From JACCZX01 sp963824935 (lineage in GTDB: Bacteria > Pseudomonadota > Gammaproteobacteria > Burkholderiales > Burkholderiaceae_F), in the NCBI GenBank assembly GCA_963824935.1, contig CAWGRF010000024.1, positions 269,649 to 333,648 of the forward strand: 64,000 nucleotides of DNA. The letters run 5' to 3'. Position numbers and translations under genes: made by a program. Below the pieces are notes generated by a model. It made no database searches, was not told where the DNA came from, and saw only the letters and a program-made list of their open reading frames with translations. Of this stretch, positions 51,348-59,610 are shown piece by piece (the first letter of the stretch is position 1; the number at the start of each line of letters is the position of its first letter).

Positions 51348-52910
51348 TCATGGCTCCGATCCGGACTTGAGCGGATAGCCCGCTTCGCGCCAGGCTTTCA
51401 CGCCGCCGTCCAAGGCCACGGCGCGCTGGTAGCCCAGTTCGCGCAGCGTCGCCGCAGCCAGCGTCGAAATACGGCCGAACTCGCAACACGCGACGATGCG
51501 CCGGGTCGGGTCGGGCAGGTCATCATTGACGCGCAGCTCGAGCTGGCCGCGTGGCAGCAGCCGCGCCCGTGGGATGTGTCCGTTCTCGTAGGCGTCGCGC
51601 TCGCGCACGTCCAGCACGATGAAATTCTCGTCGGCGGCTTCGACGCGCGCCTTGAGCTCGGCCAGCGACATGAACGGCACGGCAGCAGCAGCTTCCGCGA
51701 GCAACTGCGCGACGGTCTTTCCTCCGCTCATGTTGCTGCGTAGCGCCTCGGTGATGTGCGTCGGCATGCTCAGATTGAGGCTGCGCATCATGTCGACGAA
51801 AGCGGCGCGGTCGCGCTTCTGCAGGCGTGGGTTCTCGGCGAGTTCACGTGCGATCGTCGACTCGACGCCGCCCTTGTAGTCGTGCGCCGGATGCACTTTG
51901 AGCGCCGCGTCCAGCCGCAGGATGCCGCCGAACAGGCTGTCGTAAAGCGCTTCCGGATCGCCGGTCGGCAGATCGGTGCGGCCGGTGGCGCCGAACAGCA
52001 ACGTGTCGCCGGTGAACAGGTGGTCTTCCACCTGCAGACACATCGAGTCGCGCGTGTGGCCCGGCGTGTGGATCACCTGCAGACGCAGGTGGCCGACAAG
52101 AATCATGTCGCCGTCATCCAGGCGCATGTCGACGAACGGCGCTGGACTTTCGCGATGCATCACCACGGGTACGCCGAGTTGCCGCGCGAGTTGCCGTGTC
52201 CCGGAAAAGTGGTCGGCGTGCGTGTGGGTATCAATCAGGTAACGGATGCGCAGCCCGTCGCGCGCGGCGAGGCCAAGATAGCGGTCAACCTGGCTGGCCT
52301 CCGGATCGATCACTACGGCCGCGCATGTCTCGCTGCAGCCGAGGAGATAGGATTGACAACCGCCGGTAGCAATCTGCTCGTAGATCATCAAGGCGCTTAG
52401 CGCAGTTGCGCGTTTGCGAGTCACCGCCAAAGCGGGTGGATTCGCCAGCGTCTGGTAGACGACGCAGTACCTCTCCGTCAGGCGCAACAGAGTGGCGAGC
52501 TGCTCCTCCGATGCGTCGGTGTCGAGCGTGAACTGCAGCCGTATGTTCTTGAAGCCGACCGGAGCGTCCTTGGCCACGCCCAGCGTTCCACGGAAGTCGA
52601 GATCACCTTCAGCTTGCAGCGAGGCGTCTCGCAGTTCAATGCCGAGCGCCGTGGCCACCGCGTTCAGCGTTACGCCGGCGCAGGCAACCAACGCTTCGAG
52701 CAGCATGTCGCCCGAGCACGCAGCCTGTCCGCTGCCACCGGTGGCCGGATGCAACCCGGCAACGACAAGTGCTTTGCCTGTTTCGATCTTGCAGCTGAGA
52801 CCTTCACCGATGCGACCTTGCGCACGCAAAGTGATCAGCGCCGCCTCTGGGGTTTCACGATAGCGCTCCTTCAGCGGAGCCTGGACAGATCGCAGGTCTT
52901 CGGCATTCAT
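51348..52910 (-). CDS. OsmC / metallo-beta-lactamase (ETHE1-like) / rhodanese fusion
   Basis: A 520-residue protein combining three sulfur-related modules. Residues about 1-150 resemble OsmC/Ohr (SGQAACSGDMLLEALVACAGVTLNAVA, then RYCVVYQTL, the second Cys). The middle is a metallo-beta-lactamase fold with the ETHE1 persulfide-dioxygenase metal set HTHADH, HTPGHT, FTGDTLL and HPAHDYKG. The C-terminus is a rhodanese with the active Cys in CCEFGRIS. I moved the start to ATG 52910, preceded by GAGGAGACC. ETHE1 oxidises glutathione persulfide; rhodanese transfers the sulfur; OsmC reduces peroxides. The fusion suggests persulfide detoxification coupled to peroxide handling. Confidence 0.88.
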   Translation of the reverse strand: MNAEDLRSVQAPLKERYRETPEAALITLRAQGRIGEGLSCKIETGKALVVAGLHPATGGSGQAACSGDMLLEALVACAGVTLNAVATALGIELRDASLQAEGDLDFRGTLGVAKDAPVGFKNIRLQFTLDTDASEEQLATLLRLTERYCVVYQTLANPPALAVTRKRATALSALMIYEQIATGGCQSYLLGCSETCAAVVIDPEASQVDRYLGLAARDGLRIRYLIDTHTHADHFSGTRQLARQLGVPVVMHRESPAPFVDMRLDDGDMILVGHLRLQVIHTPGHTRDSMCLQVEDHLFTGDTLLFGATGRTDLPTGDPEALYDSLFGGILRLDAALKVHPAHDYKGGVESTIARELAENPRLQKRDRAAFVDMMRSLNLSMPTHITEALRSNMSGGKTVAQLLAEAAAAVPFMSLAELKARVEAADENFIVLDVRERDAYENGHIPRARLLPRGQLELRVNDDLPDPTRRIVACCEFGRISTLAAATLRELGYQRAVALDGGVKAWREAGYPLKSGSEP

Positions 52911-52959
52911 GATGAGGTCTCCTCGTGATTGATCGTGTCGCCTAGCGACTACGTTCGTC

Positions 52960-53544
52960 TCACTCAATTCGGTCGCTTTTCGTCAAATTGTGCCGGGCGC
53001 ACAGCAGTTGCACGTTAGCTGCCGTCATCGAAGTGCCACCCTTCGCAAATGGCAGTATGTGATCAAAGTGCAGTTCGTCCACAGCTCCGCACTTGGAACA
53101 CTTTCCGGCATCGCGCTGCCAGACCTCTAGCTTGACGTGAGTTGGAATTAGGCGGCGTCGTTCGGCGTTCAGGTGCGCCGGTTGGTCAAAGTCTTCCTCG
53201 CCTTCGACAGCAATCAGCTTGAACTTGCAAACGGTTCGGAATTCGTCCCGTTCAGTCCATGCATCGACGAGATGAAAGACACCGTTGTATGACCAAATGC
53301 CTGGGCGAAGCTTTTCGTACACCCTGACTCGTTCGGGTAGTCGCTGACCGGTCTTGGCGCCGTGGCAGCAGCGTGAAACTTTCCATTCTGGGTTGGCCGT
53401 CCACTTCAGGTACTGCGCAGCAGTGGTCGAACGTTGGAGATCCGCAGATACCGTCGCCGTCGAAGTCGTGACCTTCGGACTACGAGCGTTGAGCCTGAGT
53501 CTTCGGTCACGTGACTTGCATGGAGCATTCGACCGCACTGACAC
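52960..53544 (-). CDS. HNH endonuclease with SRA/YDG-like N-terminal part
   Basis: A protein ending in a clear HNH nuclease module: CSKCGAVDELHFDHILPFAKGGTSM followed by NVQLLCARHNLTKSDR, with the two CxxC-type Cys and the His ligands of the beta-beta-alpha metal finger. Before it, LPERVRVYEKLRPGIWSYNGVFHLVDAW resembles the SRA/YDG fold of modification-dependent restriction enzymes. The first about 45 residues (up to ADLQRSTTAAQYLK) look unrelated and may come from truncation or fusion. Lower GC and less biased codons than the neighbours suggest horizontal origin. It lies in the serA-flanked accessory block. Confidence 0.78.
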   Translation of the reverse strand: MSVRSNAPCKSRDRRLRLNARSPKVTTSTATVSADLQRSTTAAQYLKWTANPEWKVSRCCHGAKTGQRLPERVRVYEKLRPGIWSYNGVFHLVDAWTERDEFRTVCKFKLIAVEGEEDFDQPAHLNAERRRLIPTHVKLEVWQRDAGKCSKCGAVDELHFDHILPFAKGGTSMTAANVQLLCARHNLTKSDRIE

Positions 53545-54264
53545 CGAGAATCACCTTGCAGTGGCTGACCCAGGCCGAAGCTCATCGCCCTGCATGTCAG
53601 ATGCGTACGGAAGCAGATGACATCACGTCGACGTCGCGACGCTGCGTGAGTAGCGATGAAGCGTCGTAGCTCGACGGCCTGAGCGTACGTCCAGCGAGCT
53701 AGAGGACTTGCGCATCCACCAGCGCTTAGCCGGCTCACGAAGTTGAGCCTCTGCGAATCGGCAGCTTCGGTCCATCTCTCGAGCTCGATTCGCCCGGCCG
53801 TATGCGCGCGATACGCGAGCGAACTCATCGGCTTGCCAAGTCGGCCGGTAGTAGCGACTCACGTGCTTCGAGCTGCCGGATCTACTGATTGTCGAACCTC
53901 ATCCGCGATGTGTCGCCATGACTGACTGCCGTCACTGGCAGCTGCACGCCAGAATGGACCTCAGCGAATCCTGTCAGATACTTCGGCGGTGCAGCCTTGT
54001 CCCAAGAATCTACGCGAGACTCGGCACCGAGTTCTTGCTTCGAAGCGCTTCGCGCAGGAGCTCCATCGACTTTGGATGGCAAAGATCGAAGGTGCTCTTC
54101 GCTCACCGATTCGCTTGTCGAAAGCTGCAACCGCGTGCTGCTCAGGCTGAGGCTTGCCCAACATGACTTTGGAGGCGAGGTCTGACGGTTGCTTTGCGCG
54201 CCATTGAGTCATACGCTGTGCAATGCTGCCGCGTCAGGCTTCGAAGTAGTGCTGCCGACTGTCT
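53545..54264. other. 720-bp stretch without a supported gene
   Basis: Between the HNH gene and the native serA end no reading frame shows family similarity. Several overlapping frames exist, for example minus-strand frames of 82-140 codons around 53406-53828 and 53882-54212, but they overlap each other in different frames and give no motif. The stretch has a lower GC fraction than core genes and lies inside the accessory block, so it may be degenerate or non-coding imported DNA. One copy of AGAATCTAC, the inverse of the 9-mer repeated near 47.5 kb, occurs at 54005-54013. Confidence 0.5.
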
Positions 54265-54347
54265 GGTTACCGCGCCGGCACTTCGGATCGCGCAGTCTCA
54301 GCTGCCTCTTGCTCGACAGGAATTGACCGCACCGACAACACGCCGTT
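54265..54347 (-). repeat. native serA 3' end, partner of the direct repeat
   Basis: The last 83 bases of the serA region, including the stop codon at 54267-54269. A diverged copy in the same orientation lies at 50008-50090. Together they form direct repeats of about 83 bp, 4.2 kb apart, bracketing the accessory block, which is the arrangement expected after site-specific or homologous insertion of a segment that carried its own serA end. Confidence 0.88.
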
Positions 54348-55487
54348 GATCGCTGCGATCGCGTCGATCACGCTTTGCGCGACCGGGCTGTCGACGTCGA
54401 CCATCGTGTACGCCATTTCGCCGCGCGACTTGTTGAGCATGTTGTGAATGTTCAGCCCGGCTTTCGCCATCGCGGTCGAAATCTGACCGAGCATGTTGGG
54501 CACGTTGGCGTTGGCGATACCGATGCGATACGCCGATTCGCGCGCCATTTCGACTTGCGGGAAGTTGACGGCGTTGCTGATGCCGCCGTTCTCCAGAAAT
54601 TCACGCAGTTGCTCGACGACCATCACCGCGCAGTTTTCCTCTGCCTCGGCGGTCGACGCGCCCAGGTGCGGCAGCGCGATCACACCGCGCACGCCGGACA
54701 GCGTCGGCGACGGAAAGTCGGTCAGATACGCCTTCAGTCGGTCGGCGCGCAGTGCCTCGACGACTGCGGCTTCGTCGACGATCGCATCGCGCGCAAAGTT
54801 GAGCAGCACTGCACCGGGCTTCATCATCGCCAGCCGCTTGGCATCGATCAGTCCGCGCGTGGCCGCCAGCAGCGGTACGTGCAGCGTGACGAAATCCGCT
54901 TGCTTCAGCACTTCGTCGATCGTCTGCGCCTTGCGCACGGCCGACTGCAGCCGCCACGCGGCATCGACGGTGATTTCCGGGTCGTATCCGACGACCTTCA
55001 TGCCGAGCTTCAGCGCGGTGTCCGCGACCAGCGCGCCGATCGCACCTAGACCGACGATCCCGAGCGTGCGGTGCGGCAGCTCGATGCCGGCGAATTGCTT
55101 CTTGCCTTCCTCGACGCGCGCCTCGAAGTCGGTCGCATCGCGCGGCAGCTCGCCGACGAACTGCAGCGCCGGAACCAGATTGCGCGCACCGATCAGCAGC
55201 GCGGCGAGCACGAGCTCTCTGACTGCATTCGCGTTCGCGCCGGGTGCGTTGAACACCGGCACTCCGCGCTTGGACATCGCGGCTACCGGAATATTGTTGG
55301 TTCCGGTGCCGGCGCGTCCGATCGCCTTCACCGTCGCGGGAATCGTCATCGCATGCATGTCGTGCGAGCGCACGAGGATCGCATCGGGCTGCTCGACGTG
55401 CTTGCCGACGGTGTAGCGGTCGGGCAAAAGCCGCACCAGCGCCTGATTCGAGATGTTGTTCAGCGTGAGAATTCGATACTTCGTCAT
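54267..55487 (-). CDS. serA: D-3-phosphoglycerate dehydrogenase
   Basis: First committed step of serine synthesis, oxidising 3-phosphoglycerate. The 406-residue protein has the N-terminal LNNISNQALVRLLPDRY, the NAD fingerprint GIVGLGAIGALVADTALKLGMKVVGYD, LNFARDAIVDE, and a catalytic His in ALPHLGAST (the family dyad). The C-terminal about 80 residues form an ACT domain (NVPNMLGQISTAMAKAGLNIHNMLNKSRGE), the site of serine feedback inhibition in related enzymes. It follows serC with a 4-bp overlap, so the two form a serine operon. Confidence 0.95.
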   Translation of the reverse strand: MTKYRILTLNNISNQALVRLLPDRYTVGKHVEQPDAILVRSHDMHAMTIPATVKAIGRAGTGTNNIPVAAMSKRGVPVFNAPGANANAVRELVLAALLIGARNLVPALQFVGELPRDATDFEARVEEGKKQFAGIELPHRTLGIVGLGAIGALVADTALKLGMKVVGYDPEITVDAAWRLQSAVRKAQTIDEVLKQADFVTLHVPLLAATRGLIDAKRLAMMKPGAVLLNFARDAIVDEAAVVEALRADRLKAYLTDFPSPTLSGVRGVIALPHLGASTAEAEENCAVMVVEQLREFLENGGISNAVNFPQVEMARESAYRIGIANANVPNMLGQISTAMAKAGLNIHNMLNKSRGEMAYTMVDVDSPVAQSVIDAIAAINGVLSVRSIPVEQEAAETARSEVPAR

Positions 55488-56584
55488 CGCGGCAGTGTCT
55501 CTGTTACAACGTTGTTGCGCTCGAACTCGCGCAGATAGTCGACCAGTGCCTGCACGCCTTCGATCGGCATCGCGTTGTAAATCGACGCGCGCATGCCTCC
55601 GACTGAGCGGTGCCCCTTTAACTGCAGCAGGCCGCGCTGTTGCGCGCCTTTCAGGAATGCGCCATCGAGCGATTCATCGCGCAGCTTGAACGGCACATTC
55701 ATGCGCGAGCGGTCTTCTTTGCGTACCGGATTGAAGTAGAGCTGGCTCGTGTCAATGGCGTCGTACAGCAGCTTCGCCTTGGCGATGTTTTTCTGTTCGA
55801 TCGCGGCCAACCCGCCTTGCGCCAACAACCACTCGAACACCATCCCTGCGATGTAGACAGCGTAAGTCGGCGGCGTGTTCAGCATCGAATCGTTTGCCGC
55901 CTGTTCCTTCCAGTTGAATGCCGATGGCGTGATCGCGAGCGCACGATCGAGCAGATCCTTGCGCACGATGACCAGCGTCAGACCCGCGGGACCGGCGTTT
56001 TTCTGCGCGCCGCCGTAGATCACGCCGTACTTCGACACGTCGATCGGACGCGACAGAATGTGCGACGACATGTCGGCCACCAGCGGCACCTTGCCGACGT
56101 CCGGCGTCCAGTGGTATTCGACGCCGCCGATCGTCTCGTTGGTGCAAACGTGTACGTACGCCGCATCGGGCGACAACTCCCAACTCGTGCGCGCCGGCAC
56201 ATAGCCGAAGTTCGCGTCTTCGCTCGAAGCGGCGATGTTCACCTGCGCGTATTTCTTCGCCTCCTTGATCGACTTCTTCGACCATTCGCCGGTGTTGATG
56301 AAGTCGATCACTTTACGATCGCCAAGCAGGTTCATCGGCACGATCGCGTTCTCGCCGATGGCCCCGCCCTGCAGGAACAGCACTTCGTAGTCGTCGCCGA
56401 TCGACATCAGCTTGCGCAGATCGGCCTCGGCTTTATCCGCGATCGAGATGAACTCGCTGCCGCGATGGCTCATCTCCATCACCGACATGCCGCTGCCGTG
56501 CCAGTCGAGCATTTCGGCTGCCGCGCGCTGCAGGACTTCTTTCGGGAGCACGGCTGGGCCGGGGCTGAAATTGAAGACGGTCAT
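55484..56584 (-). CDS. serC: phosphoserine aminotransferase
   Basis: Class V aminotransferase making phosphoserine from phosphohydroxypyruvate. The 366-residue protein has the N-terminal NFSPGPAVLPKEVLQRA, HRGSEF near residue 40, the PLP-binding Lys in YGGAQKNAGPAGL, and a C-terminal HRSVGGMRASIYNAMPIEGVQALVDYL. Normal length and no frameshift. It leads the serC-serA operon; the serA start overlaps its stop. Confidence 0.95.
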   Translation of the reverse strand: MTVFNFSPGPAVLPKEVLQRAAAEMLDWHGSGMSVMEMSHRGSEFISIADKAEADLRKLMSIGDDYEVLFLQGGAIGENAIVPMNLLGDRKVIDFINTGEWSKKSIKEAKKYAQVNIAASSEDANFGYVPARTSWELSPDAAYVHVCTNETIGGVEYHWTPDVGKVPLVADMSSHILSRPIDVSKYGVIYGGAQKNAGPAGLTLVIVRKDLLDRALAITPSAFNWKEQAANDSMLNTPPTYAVYIAGMVFEWLLAQGGLAAIEQKNIAKAKLLYDAIDTSQLYFNPVRKEDRSRMNVPFKLRDESLDGAFLKGAQQRGLLQLKGHRSVGGMRASIYNAMPIEGVQALVDYLREFERNNVVTETLPR

Positions 56585-56605
56585 CTGGTTTCGGTTCGTT
56601 CAGAA

Positions 56606-56636
56606 AGCGGCGGCCGCTCTAGCAGTGGCCGCCGCT
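56606..56636. terminator. strong hairpin, possible terminator of the 28-residue ORF
   Basis: A perfect 10-bp stem AGCGGCGGCC (56606-56615) pairing with GGCCGCCGCT (56627-56636) around an 11-base loop, between the start of serC and the minus-strand mini-ORF ending at 56648. In the minus-strand direction the stem is followed by TTTCTGAA, a weak T run. It could end transcription of the small upstream ORF before serC begins, or lie in the serC leader. Confidence 0.5.
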
Positions 56637-56647
56637 CGTTCTCAGAA

Positions 56648-56734
56648 TCAGCGCGCCGCACGCACCGGGAGTGCGTATGCGCCGGTATCTACCAACGCCA
56701 GCACGCACGTGAGAAGTGCTAGTCGTATCGTCAT
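56648..56734 (-). CDS. 28-residue secreted-peptide-like ORF
   Basis: A complete 28-codon reading frame, MTIRLALLTCVLALVDTGAY followed by ALPVRAAR, between serC and the plus-strand secreted protein. It is almost entirely a signal-peptide-like hydrophobic segment with a possible cleavage after the AYA. The distance to the following hairpin (12 bases beyond the stop) suggests a defined transcription end. No clear ribosome-binding site precedes the ATG, so evidence for translation is modest. No family can be named. Confidence 0.4.
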   Translation of the reverse strand: MTIRLALLTCVLALVDTGAYALPVRAAR

Positions 56735-56925
56735 TGGGTTGAATGTCCTGCTCGCGCTCTGCTCGTTGCTCATGGAGGCGTTGAAGCCGATCGGCGATTT
56801 GATCGTAACATCGGTCGCGTGACACTACCGCTCTTCGCTAACGTCTCGTCCGGTCAGGCCAATTTGCAGACACTCAAGCTGGAGACCAGAATGACTCCAA
56901 TAGAGACAACCTGAACGAGCCGCCC

Positions 56926-57312
56926 ATGAGCACTGCCGCGATCAGGACGATCTTCTGCGCAGTTCTTCTTTCGATCTCCAGCGGTGCCGGTGCGCAGAGC
57001 GTCCTTTGCCAGCTGACGCCAGAGTGGAAAGTGCTCAGCGTTACGCAGACTTCTTATCAAGGCGATCTGCTTCTGAGCGTGGAAACCACAGATGATCAGG
57101 GTGTGCCTCGCACCTTTACCGTCCCTATTCGATCAAGCGAGCCGTCATACGTTACTGCTAGCGGCCATCTCGGATGGACGATTAGATTCTCAGTTGAGGC
57201 AGACTTTGACTTTAGAAGCATCAAGGTCTGGACGGAGGCGTGGTGCGACCGACGCTTGAAATACTTCGACGAGACGGTTCTGCCACTCCTGTGGGCACCT
57301 GACAACGCCTAA
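56926..57312 (+). CDS. secreted hypothetical protein
   Basis: A 128-residue protein with a signal peptide (IRTIFCAVLLSISSGAGAQS) and a mature domain containing TPEWKVLSVTQTSYQGDLLLSVETTDDQG. Two Cys residues (SVLCQLT and EAWCDRR) might form a disulfide in the periplasm. I do not recognise the family. It stands alone on the plus strand between divergent serC and a convergent DUF4239-like gene. Confidence 0.72.
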   Translation: MSTAAIRTIFCAVLLSISSGAGAQSVLCQLTPEWKVLSVTQTSYQGDLLLSVETTDDQGVPRTFTVPIRSSEPSYVTASGHLGWTIRFSVEADFDFRSIKVWTEAWCDRRLKYFDETVLPLLWAPDNA

Positions 57313-57420
57313 CTGAGTATTCCGGTTACCAGTGCAGTTCGGCGACCAAATCAGCCCATGAGTTCAAAGCGGAACTCGGCCCAGGCTAGCGGTCACAGGT
57401 GAGTTTCGCAAACTTGGCAA

Positions 57421-58236
57421 TCACTTCGGGACTAGCCGCAAGACGTCGGCAATTGGCCCGGGAGGGACGAAAACCGGCGGTTCGAATGGTGCCTCGTGCA
57501 CCGCTAGCAAACCGAGGATTGATACAGCGGCAACGGTAAAGATGAGTAGCGCTGCCAACTGCGGTCGCGGCTTTTCCAGGTGCACAGCGGCGATTGCGAT
57601 TTGGGTAATGAGCGCGAGCAGCAGGACGGCGACCCACTTGGTCACCATCGTTCGATCGTTGCTCAGCACCACACGGTCTTCGTGAGCAGCGCGGACTCTA
57701 AGCACCATATCGAGCATCGTGCTTTGAATGACAGCGTCCTTTGAGGTGGCTGGCTGCGCCACTTCGCGCAAAAGTGCATCAAGCGCCGCGTCTGCTTGCG
57801 CAGACCTTTCCTGGAGTGCGAGTCGAGGCCATTCATCGTCGACTACGGCGTGGACATACCCGCGAATCGCCGTGCGCAGGCCGCTATCGTCGGACCCGCT
57901 TGCGGCACCGAGCCTGTAAAGCGCGAGCAGCGTGTCGCTCTCAGCAAGAACCACGCGCGAGGCTTGCTTGTTGCGCTCCCAAATATCGTTCGACAAGAAC
58001 CCGACCAGCAAGCTGAAGATGGTAGCGGTCGAAACGAAGAACGGAGCGACCAGCCCTTTGAAGCTTTGGATGCGCTCGCTCAATTTCGATCGAAACGACA
58101 GCCACACCAGCAGGGCTGCAGTCGCCAGGTAGAAAGCGAACAGGCTCGCGAAGAGCATGACGACAGGTAGTGCGAGCCAGGCCTGCATGACGTCTTCGTG
58201 GAACGTGGTGTTCACCAGCATATTCGCGGTGGTCAT
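57421..58236 (-). CDS. DUF4239-like (bestrophin-like) membrane protein
   Basis: A 271-residue membrane protein with two N-terminal helices (about 17-46 and 65-84), a soluble middle, and two C-terminal helices (about 195-215 and 225-245). The sequence SDNDIWERNK-type segment (FLSNDIWERNKQASRVVLAESDTLLALYRLG) and the overall layout match the DUF4239 family, some members of which resemble bestrophin channels. Function unproven. It is divergent from the serine hydrolase, whose likely start lies about 97 bp beyond. Confidence 0.83.
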   Translation of the reverse strand: MTTANMLVNTTFHEDVMQAWLALPVVMLFASLFAFYLATAALLVWLSFRSKLSERIQSFKGLVAPFFVSTATIFSLLVGFLSNDIWERNKQASRVVLAESDTLLALYRLGAASGSDDSGLRTAIRGYVHAVVDDEWPRLALQERSAQADAALDALLREVAQPATSKDAVIQSTMLDMVLRVRAAHEDRVVLSNDRTMVTKWVAVLLLALITQIAIAAVHLEKPRPQLAALLIFTVAAVSILGLLAVHEAPFEPPVFVPPGPIADVLRLVPK

Positions 58237-58332
58237 CTTTCGCCAATACCGATGGCATTTGCCACCGGTGCCTGTTCCCGCGGTTGCGCCGTCGTTCGCT
58301 TCGGTACAGCATTCCGCGTGGTCATCCTCAAC

Positions 58333-59571
58333 ATGCCGATCCCGAAGTCAGGCCTGTCGCTCGAACACCGGGGCCGCCTCGCATGCCACGCGATGTTTGC
58401 CTGCGCAACCGCCGGTCTCCTCGCAGCATGCAGCGGATCGGGCGCCAAGCAATCCGCACTGCGCCCGATCGATGCGGCCGCGATGCAAGGCACGGTGGAA
58501 CGGCTGGCGAAGGAAATGCTCGTTCCCGGCGCGGTCGTCATCCTGCGCACGCCGAGCGGCGAGTTCAGGACCACCTACGGCGTCACGACCTATCGCGGCA
58601 CGGTGCCGACCAGCTTCGAGCAGCACGTGCGTGTCGGCTCGAACACCAAGACCTGGACCGGCACGGTGATCCTGCAGCAGGTTCAGGAAGGCCGGCTGGC
58701 GCTCAGCGACCCGGTCTCGAAGTACCGACCCGACGTGCCGAACGGCGGCAACATTACGATCGAGCAGCTGCTCGCAATGCGCAGCGGCCTGTACAACTAC
58801 ACGACGACGCTCGAACTGAACCAGACGCTGGACGACCGGCCGACGAAGGCCTGGACACAGGACGAGTTGCTGGCGCTCGCCTACAAGCACAAGCCAGACT
58901 TCTTGCCCGGCACTGCGTTCGGCTACTCGAACACCAACACGGTCCTGCTCGGCCTGATCGCCCAGCAGCTCGAAGGTGGTAAGCCGCTCGCCGCGATCAT
59001 GCGAGACCGGCTGTTCGCGCCTCTGGGTCTGAAGAACACGCTGTTCCCCGACATCGCGTCTAACACGATCCCCGCGCCTTACTCGCGCGGCTACATGTAC
59101 GGCAGCAACGTGCTGACGATGGGCGCGCCGCCCGCGCTGCCGGACAACATGCAGGCCGCGGCTCGCGCGGGCACGCTCGCGCCCGGTGACTACACCGACG
59201 CGAACCCGTCATGGGGCTGGGCGGCCGGCGCAGGCATCTCGACCGCCAACGACCTCGTCGCCTGGGTGCAGGCGTTGGTCGGCGGCAAGCTGCTGAACGC
59301 CGACTTGCAGGCGCGGCGGCTCGCCAGCGTGTTGCCGATCGACGCGAGCAATCCGAACAGCGCGTCGTACGGCTGGGGCATAGCCAAGTTCGGCAACCTC
59401 TACGGCCACACCGGCGAATTGCCCGGCTACAACTCGTTCATGGGCCACGACCCCGTGAACGGCGTGACCCTGGTCGTGTGGACCAACCTCGCACCGACCG
59501 TCGATGGACGCGATCCGGCGACGACGATCGCCGCGGCGTTAATCGGCCTGCTCTACGCGCCGACCCAGTAG
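58333..59571 (+). CDS. serine hydrolase (class C beta-lactamase fold) lipoprotein
   Basis: A secreted or lipid-anchored penicillin-binding-fold hydrolase of about 412 residues. It has the lipobox LLAACSGSG, the SxxK motif SNTK (near residue 107) containing the catalytic Ser, YSNTN as the second catalytic motif, and HTGELPG replacing the KTG motif. That set is typical of D-alanyl-D-alanine carboxypeptidase-like and esterase-type relatives. I chose ATG 58333, which places the lipobox about 33 residues in, over an ORF start at 58198 that overlaps the neighbour. Antibiotic hydrolysis is not implied. Confidence 0.85.
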   Translation: MPIPKSGLSLEHRGRLACHAMFACATAGLLAACSGSGAKQSALRPIDAAAMQGTVERLAKEMLVPGAVVILRTPSGEFRTTYGVTTYRGTVPTSFEQHVRVGSNTKTWTGTVILQQVQEGRLALSDPVSKYRPDVPNGGNITIEQLLAMRSGLYNYTTTLELNQTLDDRPTKAWTQDELLALAYKHKPDFLPGTAFGYSNTNTVLLGLIAQQLEGGKPLAAIMRDRLFAPLGLKNTLFPDIASNTIPAPYSRGYMYGSNVLTMGAPPALPDNMQAAARAGTLAPGDYTDANPSWGWAAGAGISTANDLVAWVQALVGGKLLNADLQARRLASVLPIDASNPNSASYGWGIAKFGNLYGHTGELPGYNSFMGHDPVNGVTLVVWTNLAPTVDGRDPATTIAAALIGLLYAPTQ

Positions 59572-59573
59572 AT

Positions 59574-59602
59574 CGATCCCCGACGCACACGGTCGGGGAT
59601 CG
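59574..59602. terminator. bidirectional terminator between converging genes
   Basis: A perfect 11-bp stem, CGATCCCCGAC (59574-59584) with GTCGGGGATCG (59592-59602), around the 7-base loop GCACACG, placed in the 39-bp gap between the stop of the serine hydrolase (+) and the stop of the haloperoxidase gene (-). Neither side has a long T run, but the position and symmetry fit a bidirectional terminator. Confidence 0.75.
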
Positions 59603-59610
59603 GACAGCTG

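Noticed and set aside
53882..54212. Genes from the 82-codon minus-strand frames
   Set aside because: Two frames overlap in different phases, neither has a ribosome-binding site or recognisable motif.
55640..56722. 360-codon plus-strand frame opposite serC
   Set aside because: Antisense to an intact serC, His/Arg-rich and motif-free.
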